Source: Chryseobacterium ginsenosidimutans (GTDB lineage: Bacteria; Bacteroidota; Bacteroidia; Flavobacteriales; Weeksellaceae). Taken from it: DNA of 64,000 bases. Below are positions 15,684 through 24,824 of this stretch, piece after piece. Where the stretch lies: positions 744,001 through 808,000 of the forward strand of contig NZ_JAUSXC010000001.1 in assembly GCF_030823405.1 (NCBI RefSeq), written 5' to 3'. Under the pieces are notes generated by a model, which searched no databases, was not told where the DNA came from, and saw only the letters and a list, made by a program, of their open reading frames with translations. Positions within the stretch are counted from its first letter, which is position 1. Every line of letters starts with the position of its first letter. The translations under genes were made by a program, and so were the position numbers.

Positions 15684-17768
15684 TTAGCGATTAAGCATGT
15701 TAGTTTTCAGCCAATAGGATGTTGATTGGTATGCAGATATGGTTTCATCAACAATCTTTTTATTCTGATCCTGCTTTTTTAAACTTTTTTCATCAAAATA
15801 AATGTTGAATTCGGGTTTCAAATTACCTTTTTGTTGAGTTAGTGCATATTGCTTTACCTTTTTTGGGGGAGAAATTACCGTTAAATAATTATCCTTTATA
15901 AATCCTAAATCCTGGTAAGTTGCAATATAAGCTTTCGGCTGAAATTCTTTTTTGAAAATATCCTGTCCTAAAAATTTAGATTGATAATTAAAGTTCAGCA
16001 AACCAAAAAGAGTAGGCATTACATCGATCTGTGACATTGTTTTTGTGAACTTTTGGGGCTGAATAAATCCTTCAGAAAAAATGAATGCCGGGATTCTGTA
16101 TTTATCCATTGGCAGCTCGGTATCTCCTGCACTTGAAGCACAATGATCGGCAATAATTACAAAAACTGTGTTTTTATACCAATCTTGTTTTCTTGCCATT
16201 TCGAAAAACCTGCGCAAAGAATAATCGGTATATTTTACACCGCCTTCACGAGATTTTGCATCCCCGGGAATGTCTATTTTCCCATTAGGATAAGTAAAAG
16301 GGCGGTGATTGGAGACCGTCATCCAATGATTAAAAAATGGTTTTCCAGATTTTGCCTCTGTATTCATTGTCTGGATTGCTTTTTTAGCCATATCTTCATC
16401 TGCAACACCCCAAACGTTGGCAAAAGTGATTTCTTCGGGTTTAAAATTATTTCTATCAACAATTCCATATCCGTTTCCGGCAAAGAAATCCTGCATATTG
16501 TCGAAGTAACTGTATCCGCCGTATAAAAACTTCACATCATATCCTTTAGATTTGAAAATACTTCCGGTTGTAAATTTATTTTTATTGTTTTCTCTTTTAA
16601 TGACACTTTCTCCTGCAGTCGGTGGAATACAAAGAGTCAGCGCTTCCAGACCACGAACGGTTCTGTTCCCCGTGGCATAAAGATCTGTAAACATTAAAGA
16701 ATGGTCGGCTAAACTATCCAAAAACGGAGTTATTTTTTGTGTATTGCCGTAATGTTCCATAAAGTCTGCCGATAAACTCTCAATAGAAATCAAAACAACA
16801 TTTTTCTTTAATTCAGGTTGTTCAGCTACAATATTTCTTTTTAAAAAAGGTTCAGGGAATTGGCTTAAAAAGTTCTTTTCTGCCTCTTTTTGATCGATTT
16901 CGGGATAAAACTGGAAATAATCCAATTCGTTATGAGTAAATGCCCAATAGAATTTCGGCAATCCATTAGCCTGAATTTCTCCTTCAAAAACATTAGGTGA
17001 TTTAATATTTGTTGTAAAGCTTAATCCAAATAAACTTATTGCAAATAAAACGATGAATGACGCCAGTAAAATTAGTTTTTGTTTCAGATTCGGAAGATCC
17101 AAAAGTTCAGTTTCTGTTTTTTTATAAATGAAAATACTAATTGAAACTGCAATGGCAAAAATGCCTAAAAATAAAGGAATTACAGGATAACTTTCCATGA
17201 TGTTTCCTATGACTTCATTGGTGTAAATGAGATAATCTACTGCAATGAAGTTATATCTTAAACCAAATTCATTATAAAAGAAATATTCGCTCACGGCATT
17301 GAAAACGATTAATAGTACATACAGAAAAATAGTAATAAAGTATAGTATGTTTCTTATTTTCAGTCGTTTTTCCGGCAAGAAGAGCATTAATCCGAATAAA
17401 ACTATTTTTAAACCAATAAAAGCCAATGCTATTTCTGCTATCGAGCCTCCATATTGTTTAAAAATATTATTCGGAATGAGGAGAATGTACAGAAATAATA
17501 AAACCAATACTCCTAAAATGATCTGTCCGTAAGGTTTTTGGTATTTTGAATTGGATAAAAACAAAAAGTATAGTGCCAAAAACGGGCACGTCAGAACAAA
17601 AACCAATGCATCATTTACGGCTCCGATCAAGAGGATTTTTAATATTTCAAATACCCCGAAACTTGCTGTAGTAATGGGATGGAAAATAAATACAAGCCTT
17701 ACAATTAAAGAAAGACTAAGATAAAAAACCCCTAAATAGAGGAAAGGTTTTATTTTTTGTGAAAACAT
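15684..17768 (-). CDS. LtaS-like alkaline phosphatase superfamily membrane enzyme
   Basis: An N-terminal block of five transmembrane helices (about residues 1-240) is followed by a periplasmic sulfatase-like domain. Metal-binding and catalytic features are visible: the Glu of LISIESLSADFMEHYG, the Thr nucleophile of TGNRTVRGLEAL, and the DH pair of IIADHCASS. This is the arrangement of lipoteichoic acid synthase and of phosphoglycerol or phosphoethanolamine transferases. Gram-negative Bacteroidota have no lipoteichoic acid, so the likely job is transfer of a phospho-head group to an envelope glycan or lipid. I place the start at ATG 17768 (694 aa), because a -7 box overlaps the alternative ATG at 17795. 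Confidence 0.85.
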   Translation of the reverse strand: MFSQKIKPFLYLGVFYLSLSLIVRLVFIFHPITTASFGVFEILKILLIGAVNDALVFVLTCPFLALYFLFLSNSKYQKPYGQIILGVLVLLFLYILLIPNNIFKQYGGSIAEIALAFIGLKIVLFGLMLFLPEKRLKIRNILYFITIFLYVLLIVFNAVSEYFFYNEFGLRYNFIAVDYLIYTNEVIGNIMESYPVIPLFLGIFAIAVSISIFIYKKTETELLDLPNLKQKLILLASFIVLFAISLFGLSFTTNIKSPNVFEGEIQANGLPKFYWAFTHNELDYFQFYPEIDQKEAEKNFLSQFPEPFLKRNIVAEQPELKKNVVLISIESLSADFMEHYGNTQKITPFLDSLADHSLMFTDLYATGNRTVRGLEALTLCIPPTAGESVIKRENNKNKFTTGSIFKSKGYDVKFLYGGYSYFDNMQDFFAGNGYGIVDRNNFKPEEITFANVWGVADEDMAKKAIQTMNTEAKSGKPFFNHWMTVSNHRPFTYPNGKIDIPGDAKSREGGVKYTDYSLRRFFEMARKQDWYKNTVFVIIADHCASSAGDTELPMDKYRIPAFIFSEGFIQPQKFTKTMSQIDVMPTLFGLLNFNYQSKFLGQDIFKKEFQPKAYIATYQDLGFIKDNYLTVISPPKKVKQYALTQQKGNLKPEFNIYFDEKSLKKQDQNKKIVDETISAYQSTSYWLKTNMLNR

Positions 17769-17792
17769 TGAGCTTAGTATATTAGGTTTTAA

Positions 17793-17800
17793 CAAAGATA
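17793..17800 (-). promoter_or_regulatory. -7 box for the LtaS-like gene
   Basis: TATCTTTG on the minus strand fits TAnnTTTG and lies 25 bases before the ATG at 17768. No clear -33 box was found. Confidence 0.4.
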
Positions 17801-17878
17801 GTTTATATGGAGAATTATTTAATATAAAAACTGAAAAGCTCTTAATAATTAGAAATTTATAATTTTTCTAAAATAAAA

Positions 17879-17906
17879 AAAGGACTATAAAAATAGCCCC
17901 TTATGT
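17879..17906 (-). terminator. Probable terminator after ribH
   Basis: On the minus strand AAGGGGCTA and TAGTCCTT can pair with one bulge around a short loop and are followed by T7. It begins 21 bases past the ribH stop. Confidence 0.6.
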
Positions 17907-17926
17907 TTTAAACTGATAAAGTGTAA

Positions 17927-18445
17927 TTATGAATGCCCAAAGCCGATATTTCCTTTTTTGTCAGAAAGATTTTTTTTGAAATCAATCATCCTTAAAGCCG
18001 TTACCGCCGCTTCAATCCCTTTATTTCCTAAATCTCCGCCGCTTCTTGCGATAGACTGCTCTTTTGTGTCATCTGTCAATACACAGAAAATCGTAGGAGT
18101 ATCTGTCAGAATATTACAATCTTTAATTCCCTGAGCAACAGCCGAGCAAACGTAATCAAAATGAGGCGTTTCTCCACGAATTACACACCCGATAGAAATT
18201 ACTGCATCATATTTACGCTCTTTACAAAGCTGCATGCTTGCATAATTTAATTCAAAAGCTCCCGGAACCGGAAAAAGTTTGATGTTTTCAGATTTTACAC
18301 CTTCTTTTTGAAGGATTTCCAGAGCTGCATCACGAAGATTGTAGGTTACAAAATCATTCCACTCAGAAAAAACAATGCCGATAGAAAACTCATCGGCATT
18401 GGTTATATTAAGTGGCTTGTAATCAGAAAGATTAACTGTTGCCAT
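17927..18445 (-). CDS. ribH: 6,7-dimethyl-8-ribityllumazine synthase
   Basis: A 172-residue cytoplasmic enzyme joining 5-amino-6-ribitylamino-uracil and dihydroxybutanone phosphate in the penultimate step of riboflavin synthesis; members form pentamers or 60-mer capsids. Family elements in order: FSEWNDF near the N-terminus (aromatic substrate stacking), PVPGAFEL, ISIGCVIRGETPHFDYVC (with the catalytic His), and GVLTD-like FCVLTDDTKEQSIARSGG. Length is normal. It begins 3 bases after the end of the TPR membrane protein and so shares its transcript. No FMN riboswitch was seen upstream, and no other rib gene is nearby. Confidence 0.95.
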   Translation of the reverse strand: MATVNLSDYKPLNITNADEFSIGIVFSEWNDFVTYNLRDAALEILQKEGVKSENIKLFPVPGAFELNYASMQLCKERKYDAVISIGCVIRGETPHFDYVCSAVAQGIKDCNILTDTPTIFCVLTDDTKEQSIARSGGDLGNKGIEAAVTALRMIDFKKNLSDKKGNIGFGHS

Positions 18446-18448
18446 TGT

Positions 18449-19144
18449 TTAGTAATATTTAGTCATTTCAATATAAGAATCAGACATTCCGTTGTCGTAG
18501 TCCTGATATTTTTCGTCAATTGTAGCAAAATATTTTTTAGCTTCTGCCTTTTTATTTAAACCTAAAGCCAAAATACCTGCTTTTCTTGTAAAATAATAAG
18601 TTGTATAAGGATCATCAGTCGCAGAAGATGCTTTATCTAATAACTGTAAAGCTTCATCATTCTTGTTAAGACCTGATTTAGCGTCTGCCATTGCTCCGAA
18701 TTTCATTGCCATCATTGTTTTGTTGTCAGATGAAAAATTATCTAGAAGATCATATGCCTCCTGGAATTTTCCTTCTTTAAACTTCAGTATTCCTGCATTG
18801 TAAGCAGAAAGTTTACCAATGTTGGTTGCAGAATATTCATTGTAAGTTCCTATAAAACCTGGATTTGCAGCAGATTTTCCTCCTAATGCCTCTTTATCTT
18901 TACCTTCGACAAGATTTTTCTGAGCTGCGAGGAAGCTTTTTACAGCTTCAGCATTTTTAGGAGCTACAACAAATTGTTTGTAACCGAAGAAACCCAGAAC
19001 ACCTAAAACAAGTACCCCAAAAACAATACCTAATTGTTTTGAATATCTTTCAAGGAATCTTTCTGTGTTTAAAGCCTCTCTGTCAAGATCTTTAAAAAAC
19101 TCAACTGTTTCTTTACCCTCTTGCTCGTTTGTAAGTTTTGCCAT
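18449..19144 (-). CDS. Membrane-anchored TPR protein, YfgM-like
   Basis: A 231-residue protein with a charged cytoplasmic N-terminus (1-36), one transmembrane helix (about 38-57, LGIVFGVLVLGVLGFFGYKQ) and a periplasmic region of tetratricopeptide-like helix pairs (segments near AYNAGILKFKEGKFQEAYDLL, GAMADAKSGLNKNDEALQLL, KAGILALGLNKKAEAKKYF). The arrangement resembles YfgM of Escherichia coli, which associates with the Sec translocon and periplasmic chaperones. That function is an inference from architecture. It leads a two-gene operon with ribH from a strong promoter. Confidence 0.8.
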   Translation of the reverse strand: MAKLTNEQEGKETVEFFKDLDREALNTERFLERYSKQLGIVFGVLVLGVLGFFGYKQFVVAPKNAEAVKSFLAAQKNLVEGKDKEALGGKSAANPGFIGTYNEYSATNIGKLSAYNAGILKFKEGKFQEAYDLLDNFSSDNKTMMAMKFGAMADAKSGLNKNDEALQLLDKASSATDDPYTTYYFTRKAGILALGLNKKAEAKKYFATIDEKYQDYDNGMSDSYIEMTKYY

Positions 19145-19165
19145 AAATTATTAAAAATTGAACTG

Positions 19166-19196
19166 CAAATTTAATTGTTTCTGAATGATTTACAAA
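19166..19196 (-). promoter_or_regulatory. Promoter of the TPR-ribH operon
   Basis: TTTG (19196-19193), a 19-bp spacer, TAAATTTG (19173-19166) on the minus strand: an exact match to the Bacteroidota consensus, 21 bases before the ATG at 19144. Confidence 0.8.
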
Positions 19197-19256
19197 ATAC
19201 TTTGCCAGTATTATTAATAAATATTTGACACACTGGAATAATTGTCAATGTTAAGT

Positions 19257-19295
19257 CAAAAAAAATGCTTCATGAATAGTCTCATAAAGCATTTT
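19257..19295 (-). terminator. Terminator after apt
   Basis: On the minus strand AAAATGCTTTATGA and TCATGAAGCATTTT pair with one mismatch around a 6-base loop and are followed by a T8 run. It lies directly downstream of the apt stop at 19314. Confidence 0.9.
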
Positions 19296-19313
19296 AATAT
19301 TTATTTCTAAAGT

Positions 19314-19850
19314 TTAATATTCTAAAATATGATAAACTTCTGCATTGAATTTTTTTAACTTTTCTTCTCCATTCAATCCTTTTAAACCAATCAGGAAACT
19401 GAATTGTGAAACTGTTGCTCCCTGTTTTTCAACTAATTTTGCTGCAGCTTCCGTAGTTCCTCCTGTTGCCAAAAGATCATCGTGAATGAGAATTTTCTGT
19501 CCTGGTTTTATTTGTCCTTCACGGGTTTCGATGATGGCACTTCCATATTCCAGATCATACTTTTCTGAAATAACAGGTGGAGGGAATTTTCCTGCTTTTC
19601 TAATTAAAATAAAAGGAACCTCCAAAGCTACTGCAATTGCAATTCCGAAAAGATAACCACGACTTTCGATTCCGCAAACTGCATCAACTTTTCCTTTACT
19701 AAAAGTTACAAGATCGGCGATTACATCTTCGTACAGTTTTGGATTTAAGAAAATAGGAGATATATCTTTAAACTGAATTCCCGGAATCGGAAAATCGGCA
19801 ATATTTTCAATAGTTTCTTCTAATTTATTAATTAACTCTTGCGAAGCCAT
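19314..19850 (-). CDS. apt: Adenine phosphoribosyltransferase
   Basis: A 178-residue cytoplasmic purine-salvage enzyme that makes AMP from adenine and PRPP. The PRPP-binding motif is ILIHDDLLATGGTTEAA (about 118-134). The adenine-site segment GIESRGYLFGIAIA and the N-terminal IPGIQFKDISPIF are typical. The length is normal. It starts 3 bases after the stop of the upstream lipoprotein gene and is therefore probably its operon partner. The PRPP substrate is made by prs, elsewhere in this window. Confidence 0.96.
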   Translation of the reverse strand: MASQELINKLEETIENIADFPIPGIQFKDISPIFLNPKLYEDVIADLVTFSKGKVDAVCGIESRGYLFGIAIAVALEVPFILIRKAGKFPPPVISEKYDLEYGSAIIETREGQIKPGQKILIHDDLLATGGTTEAAAKLVEKQGATVSQFSFLIGLKGLNGEEKLKKFNAEVYHILEY

Positions 19851-19853
19851 TTT

Positions 19854-21065
19854 CTATGGATTGATTTTGTAGCTTGAAATTTTCCAGTCTCCGTTTACAT
19901 TTTTAAGTCCGAAAGTTACTTTTAAAGATGTTGTTTTTCCGCTTTTATCGGTTACGTCGTAAGTTGCGTTTACACTTGCAGAGCTTGCGTTTGAAGCATT
20001 TGTGGAAATGTTTTTAACACTAACATTTTTTACAGAACCAAAGCCTGAATTTGGGTTTGAAAAAGATTCATAACTTCCCCAGTTAGGATTGCTTGCTGCG
20101 TTGTAAGCCGCTTTTAAATTTTGAGAACTCACATTATTTAAAAACCCGGTTACTGTATTTCTTGGATCCGGAACAGTCTGTTTTGGAGCAACTGGAGTTG
20201 TTCCAGGTGTTGTTGTCGCTGTCGGATCATTTGGATTTGTAGGATTGGTTGCTGCTCCCGGATTATTAGGATCAATTACTGCAGGATCTTGGTTTACAGC
20301 TGTTGAATCTACTTTTGGAACAGCTGGAACTTTCAATAATGAAGGGTTTACATCTAAACCGATCTTAGACATTTTAAAAGTTTTTGCCGTTGTTTTTACT
20401 GAAATTGTAATGTCTATTTTATTGTCAGGAACTTTAGCGGCAAGAATTGAAGAGAATTTTAAATTAAATCCTTTGAAATTATTATCCTGCATTAAGTTTT
20501 TTGCTGTTGAAAGCTTTACGCCATTACTGAAAACCTCAAGGGTAGCTTCTAAACCTGCACCCGTAAATGCAACAGGATTTCCTGCATTGTCAACTAATCT
20601 TGGGATAATCTGAAGAGCTGTTGGTGCACCTGTTCCATCGTCGCCAGTTGGTCTTGTGATAATGCTTAATGAATTTGCTTTTACATCATTCGGATCACTT
20701 TCTTTTGCAGATTCGTCACCGAAAATATTCATTTCTCCTAATGACGGCGGAGCTGTACTTGCCCATTCGATGCCATTTTTCTGTGCGACCTGATCGGCCA
20801 ATGACAGAATCTCAGGAACTTTTTTCCCATTGATCAATTGTCCCAAAGCTTTTAATTCTGCTACATCGCCGTCTGCTTCTACTCCAAAAGTTTTTAGAAT
20901 ATATAGAGCTTCATTAAATTTAATCTGTTTAATGGTTGGCAGACTGGCCGCCATATCATTGATACTCGACTGTAAAGTTTTAGTATTTGTAGCATCTACA
21001 TGATCTTTCTTACATGCCGTGAAAAGCAATAAGCTGAGAATTAGTAGAAAAGAAAACTTTTTCAT
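19854..21065 (-). CDS. Lipoprotein of unknown function with NTF2-like C-terminus
   Basis: A 403-residue lipoprotein: signal with lipobox LFTACKK (Cys about residue 18). The first two thirds form an unrecognised domain containing several long beta strands. A Pro/Asn/Thr linker follows (PNNPGAATNPTNPNDP pattern, about 265-300). The C-terminal 105 residues (TVTGFLNNVSSQNLKAAYN ... GDWKISSYKINP) have the helix-then-sheet pattern and closing WKI strand of NTF2/DUF4878-like domains. Its function is unknown. It is upstream of, and probably co-transcribed with, apt. Confidence 0.75.
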   Translation of the reverse strand: MKKFSFLLILSLLLFTACKKDHVDATNTKTLQSSINDMAASLPTIKQIKFNEALYILKTFGVEADGDVAELKALGQLINGKKVPEILSLADQVAQKNGIEWASTAPPSLGEMNIFGDESAKESDPNDVKANSLSIITRPTGDDGTGAPTALQIIPRLVDNAGNPVAFTGAGLEATLEVFSNGVKLSTAKNLMQDNNFKGFNLKFSSILAAKVPDNKIDITISVKTTAKTFKMSKIGLDVNPSLLKVPAVPKVDSTAVNQDPAVIDPNNPGAATNPTNPNDPTATTTPGTTPVAPKQTVPDPRNTVTGFLNNVSSQNLKAAYNAASNPNWGSYESFSNPNSGFGSVKNVSVKNISTNASNASSASVNATYDVTDKSGKTTSLKVTFGLKNVNGDWKISSYKINP

Positions 21066-21081
21066 TTTTTTCGGTTTACCA

Positions 21082-21089
21082 CAAAAATA
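21082..21089 (-). promoter_or_regulatory. -7 box for the lipoprotein-apt unit
   Basis: TATTTTTG on the minus strand matches TAnnTTTG, 16 bases before the ATG at 21065. No convincing -33 box. Confidence 0.45.
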
Positions 21090-21114
21090 CTAAAACCTTT
21101 ATTAATAGAGGATT

Positions 21115-22134
21115 TTATTTTTTATTTTGTTTCTCTTTTAAACGGTCTTTAAAAAATGAACTGAAAACTGCCTGCATATTTGGGAAGGAAGCATCTTTCC
21201 AGTATTCAGTTTTGTATTGGCTCATGCTTATATTAAGTTTCACTTTGTCTGCAACTTCATTATCATCAGTGAAATCTAATTCTTTTGGGTAGAAGTTTTT
21301 ATAAACGATTACCTGATTGTAATCCTGCTCAGTTTTGTGTTTAAGTTTGATGAAAGCAAGTTCATTTGATTCTAAAAAATCTCTTAAAGTCTTTTTAGAA
21401 TCCTTTTCATAAGAATGGTTCATGATGGTTTTGATATCATATAATCTATAGCCAAAAAATGCCAGCTCTTTTTCCTGAAGTGCGCTACCGCTAATTTCTA
21501 TCTCGTCCTTTTCGCTTCCTTTAAGTTCTTTTATCGTCGCCTTGTTACTTTTAAATTCTTCGATATTACCCACGTTTTTCAGGGTTGGAAGTTTAAGAAA
21601 CGCCGTGTAATCCCAAGATCCTGTTTCCTTTCGTTCGTTTGAAGCATTTTCTAATCTGAAAATACGGTATTGTTCAATATTGGTGCTTTTTAATTTTTTA
21701 GTTTTGTTATCGAAAACGTAAGTAACAATGCCATCAACATAGCAATTTAGTTTATTATTTAAAGTGACGTAAGCATTGAAGTTCCCTTTAACCAAAGCGT
21801 ATTTTGCGGGTTTGTTATTTTTAATGACAACCGTTTCGATATCTTTTACTCTGTCATTTAATTTTACTACATCTTTATCCAATTCAGTGTAAGAAAATGT
21901 TCCCAACAATAAATTGTCATAAACCAGCTGAAATTTTTCCTGAGAAGGATCTAATAACTTGCGTTCTATTTTACCATCAATATCAGAATAGGCAACAATA
22001 CTTCCGTCTTTTCCGAACACCGAAACTTTTGGAAGTGGCTGATTGGTTTTTTCTGAAAGAAAAGTTGTGTTTTGTGCATTGAGAATATTTAGCAATAAAA
22101 TGAAAAGAAGAGAAAGTAATTGAGTTTTTTTCAT
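21115..22134 (-). CDS. Exported protein with carboxypeptidase-like regulatory start
   Basis: A 339-residue protein with a signal peptide (1-20, NAQN end). The first mature segment (TTFLSEKTNQPLPKVSVFGKDGSIVAYSDIDGKIERK) looks like the carboxypeptidase-D regulatory or CNA-like beta-sandwich often found at the start of Bacteroidota envelope proteins. The rest (about 90-339) is a mixed alpha/beta region rich in Lys and Glu with no motif I recognise. It ends KEKQNKK. A hydrophilic, periplasmic or outer-membrane-associated location is likely. The gene lies 50 bp upstream of the lipoprotein gene on the same strand. Function unknown. Confidence 0.7.
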   Translation of the reverse strand: MKKTQLLSLLFILLLNILNAQNTTFLSEKTNQPLPKVSVFGKDGSIVAYSDIDGKIERKLLDPSQEKFQLVYDNLLLGTFSYTELDKDVVKLNDRVKDIETVVIKNNKPAKYALVKGNFNAYVTLNNKLNCYVDGIVTYVFDNKTKKLKSTNIEQYRIFRLENASNERKETGSWDYTAFLKLPTLKNVGNIEEFKSNKATIKELKGSEKDEIEISGSALQEKELAFFGYRLYDIKTIMNHSYEKDSKKTLRDFLESNELAFIKLKHKTEQDYNQVIVYKNFYPKELDFTDDNEVADKVKLNISMSQYKTEYWKDASFPNMQAVFSSFFKDRLKEKQNKK

Positions 22135-22208
22135 GGTTTACAATTTTAAGTTTAAATGTAATCTATTATAAAGACATCTTTATTTTGAAAAGGTTGCCTG
22201 GAAGCACA

Positions 22209-22242
22209 AAAAAAGACTGATTTGTGATAAATCAGTCTTTTA
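22209..22242 (-). terminator. Terminator of the alternative complex III operon
   Basis: AAAGACTGATTT / AAATCAGTCTTT perfect stem with a 5-base loop and, on the minus strand, a T7 run. It follows the actF stop by 24 bases. Confidence 0.92.
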
Positions 22243-22265
22243 AAGTTTTATTTTGTTACAAGTCC

Positions 22266-23600
22266 TTAGAAAGGATACTCGTAAATTTCAGATTCGTGAA
22301 GGAATGGGTTTCCTGTAGGGATCAGTTTTAATTTAGTTAATGCTGAAAGCACTGTAAACATAAACAATCCTGCTACGAATAGAACGGCTCCCACTACTAA
22401 TAAGAATACTTCAGGAGTTTTCCAGTATGGTCCTACTGTTCCCGGCATTACCATGTTGAAGTAATCTAAAAGGTGACCTAAAATAACAACTACTGCCATT
22501 GTAGTAACCACTTTGTAGTTTCTTTTGATGCTGCTGCTTACCAATACCAATAATGGTAATAAGAAATTTACAATCAGCATTGGTAGGAAAGTTGTACCGT
22601 AGTGTTGGAATCTTCCAAAGAAGTAATTAACCTCTTCCGGAACGTTTGCATACCAATACAACATAAACTGTGCAAACCATGTGTACGTCCAAAGCATACT
22701 TGTAGCAAAAAGGAATACTCCTAAATCATGCAAGTGATTGTCGTTGAACTGAGGTAAGAATCCGTTTTTCTTTAAGTAAACACTTAAAAGAATGATAACG
22801 GCGATCCCGCTTGAAAGGCAGCTAACCATTGAATACCAAATATACATTGTAGAATACCAGTGAGGGTCAATAGACATCAACCAGTCCCAAGCCCAAGCTG
22901 CAGAAGCAAATCCGAAGAATGCGATATATCCTACTGCCCATCTGTAAAGCATTTGATATTCTACTTTATCAGACTTAGTGTCGTCTACTTTTTTAGACTG
23001 AGCTTTTAGCTTCCATGCGAAGAAAGATGCACCTAAAACATAGATGAAAGTTCTGATTGCATAGAAAGGAATATTTAAGAATCTTTTCTTTTCGAATAAA
23101 ATTACATCGAAATGTGCAGAATTAGGATCTGTAAGATCCGGATCCATCCAGTGGAAAAGATGTCCTTGGTGGAAGATATTTAAAAGCATTAAAATGATCA
23201 AAATAGCTCCTCCGTATGGAATATAAGAAGCAATAGCTTCCATTACTCTTGTAATAATAATTGGCCAACCTGCGTGAGCCGCGTGCTGAATACAGTAAAA
23301 AAACAGTACAGCACAACTAACTCCAAAGAAAAATACAGCTACAAAATGTATTGCCGCTAAAGGCTGGTTGTGAATCTGAAGCTCAGCGTGCTCTAAGTGA
23401 GCAGCATGATCCTGAGGTCCTACCATTTCACTTGAATGTGTAGGAGCATTATGACCTGAGGCGTGAACAGCCTCCATCATTTGTTCAATTTTCTCTGTGC
23501 TGATTCCTTTATTCATAAAGAAACCAATACCAAATAGAACTAGACCTACAACAAGAAGTATTATAGAAGTTGATTTTAATTTTGGTGAAAAACTATACAT
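22266..23600 (-). CDS. actF: Alternative complex III subunit ActF
   Basis: A 444-residue integral membrane protein and quinol:cytochrome c oxidoreductase subunit, the last gene of actABCDEF. There are ten hydrophobic segments; the first (about 12-28) is followed by a His-rich loop (HASGHNAPTHSSE, then HAAHLEHAELQIH, about 44-77). Later helices carry the NrfD/PsrC-like pattern shared with ActC (for example WAWDWLMSIDPHWYSTMYIWY). It contributes to the membrane arm next to the quinol site. It starts 8 bases after actE. Length is normal for Bacteroidota. Confidence 0.93.
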   Translation of the reverse strand: MYSFSPKLKSTSIILLVVGLVLFGIGFFMNKGISTEKIEQMMEAVHASGHNAPTHSSEMVGPQDHAAHLEHAELQIHNQPLAAIHFVAVFFFGVSCAVLFFYCIQHAAHAGWPIIITRVMEAIASYIPYGGAILIILMLLNIFHQGHLFHWMDPDLTDPNSAHFDVILFEKKRFLNIPFYAIRTFIYVLGASFFAWKLKAQSKKVDDTKSDKVEYQMLYRWAVGYIAFFGFASAAWAWDWLMSIDPHWYSTMYIWYSMVSCLSSGIAVIILLSVYLKKNGFLPQFNDNHLHDLGVFLFATSMLWTYTWFAQFMLYWYANVPEEVNYFFGRFQHYGTTFLPMLIVNFLLPLLVLVSSSIKRNYKVVTTMAVVVILGHLLDYFNMVMPGTVGPYWKTPEVFLLVVGAVLFVAGLFMFTVLSALTKLKLIPTGNPFLHESEIYEYPF

Positions 23601-23608
23601 TTCTTTTC

Positions 23609-24301
23609 TTATTTTTTAGTTTCGGTAGTCTTCTCGGTTGTTGCCGGGGCTGCTGTAGCTGCTGCTGCAGGTGCCGCCGTTGCTCCTTTTTTGAATGCGC
23701 TCATCACATACATTGCAACTCTCCATCTGTCTCCAGCGTTTAGTTGACCTGCATAAGAACCCATTGCATTTCTACCGTTTGTTAATACATAATGAACAGA
23801 TCCTACAGTAATTTCTCTATCTGCATAGTTTGGTACACCAGAGAAGGCACCGCTTTGTACGATTGGTCCTTGCCCATCACCACCTACACCGTGACATGCT
23901 GCACAAGTATGATCAAACAACACTTTTCCTCTTTCGATATCCTTTGCAGCATTTGCAGGATTTAAAGGTGAAGATGTGATTGATTTTGATGCATCGTAAC
24001 CAGCGTTATATTCGTCTACGTTTTTTGGAAGTAAACCTTCTTCAAAAACACCGTCTTTATTTTGAGCAACACTTCCTTCTACGGGAGAAAGACCAGTTGC
24101 ACCATTATTTTTAACAAATGCAGGAATTTCATTTTCGTGATCCGAATATGCGTCCTGAGCTTTCATCAATGGATCGTAAGCTACGGGAAAGTACATATCA
24201 GGAAAATATACCAATGGTGTATTTTCTTTTGGTCCGCAAGAATTAAGTAAAACTGCTGTTAAACCTAAAACCGCTGTAATTTTTAATACATTCTTTTTCA
24301 T
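23609..24301 (-). CDS. actE: Alternative complex III monohaem cytochrome c ActE
   Basis: A 230-residue lipoprotein cytochrome c. The signal ends at a lipobox (LLNSCGPK, Cys about residue 22). One haem-binding motif CAACH lies about residues 134-138, and the distal Met ligand is probably in RNAMGSY. The C-terminal 25 residues are an Ala/Thr-rich tail. In the complex it passes electrons from ActA towards the terminal oxidase. It sits between actD and actF with gaps of 1 and 8 bases. Confidence 0.93.
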   Translation of the reverse strand: MKKNVLKITAVLGLTAVLLNSCGPKENTPLVYFPDMYFPVAYDPLMKAQDAYSDHENEIPAFVKNNGATGLSPVEGSVAQNKDGVFEEGLLPKNVDEYNAGYDASKSITSSPLNPANAAKDIERGKVLFDHTCAACHGVGGDGQGPIVQSGAFSGVPNYADREITVGSVHYVLTNGRNAMGSYAGQLNAGDRWRVAMYVMSAFKKGATAAPAAAATAAPATTEKTTETKK

Positions 24302-24302
24302 T

Positions 24303-24824
24303 TTAAGCGTCTTTAACAGTTATTTCTTCAACTCCAGTTTCTATCAGCAACTGTTTTACAGATTCTACATCTTCAGTTACAAATTCCATCATGAATTTAT
24401 CATCGGTAGTTCTTGGGTCAGGATTCTGAGCAGGAGCTCCAGGATACATTTTGTTTCTTACTAAGAAAGTCAATGACATCATGTGAGCAGCGCAGAATAC
24501 CATCAATTCGAACATTGGAACTACAAATGCAGGCATATTGTGTGCCCAGTCAAAAGCAGGTTTACCACCAATATTTTGAGGCCAGTCATGATTCATCACG
24601 TACCAAGTTATAGTAGAACCAATAGTAACACCATAAAGGGCATAGAAAAATGCAGCATCAGAAATTCTTGTTTTCTTTAACCCTAAAGCCTTATCTAGTC
24701 CGTGAACCGGGAATGGAGTATAAACTTCATTTATAGCGATTCCTTTATCGTTGAATGCTTTAACGCCGTTCATTAAATCGTCGTCATCAGCATAAAGTCC
24801 GTATACAATTTTAGTGGTGCTCAT
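24303..24824 (-). CDS. actD: Alternative complex III subunit ActD
   Basis: A DUF3341 membrane protein with an N-terminal cytoplasmic alpha/beta domain (KIVYGLYADDDDLMNGVKAFNDKGI) and two transmembrane helices around AFFYALYGVTIGSTITWYV and MPAFVVPMFELMVFCAAHMM. I chose the ATG at 24824 (MSTTKIVYG, 173 aa), which overlaps the actC end by 14 bases; the longer frame to 24851 adds a lysine-rich stretch not expected in the family. The overlap implies translational coupling. Confidence 0.9.
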   Translation of the reverse strand: MSTTKIVYGLYADDDDLMNGVKAFNDKGIAINEVYTPFPVHGLDKALGLKKTRISDAAFFYALYGVTIGSTITWYVMNHDWPQNIGGKPAFDWAHNMPAFVVPMFELMVFCAAHMMSLTFLVRNKMYPGAPAQNPDPRTTDDKFMMEFVTEDVESVKQLLIETGVEEITVKDA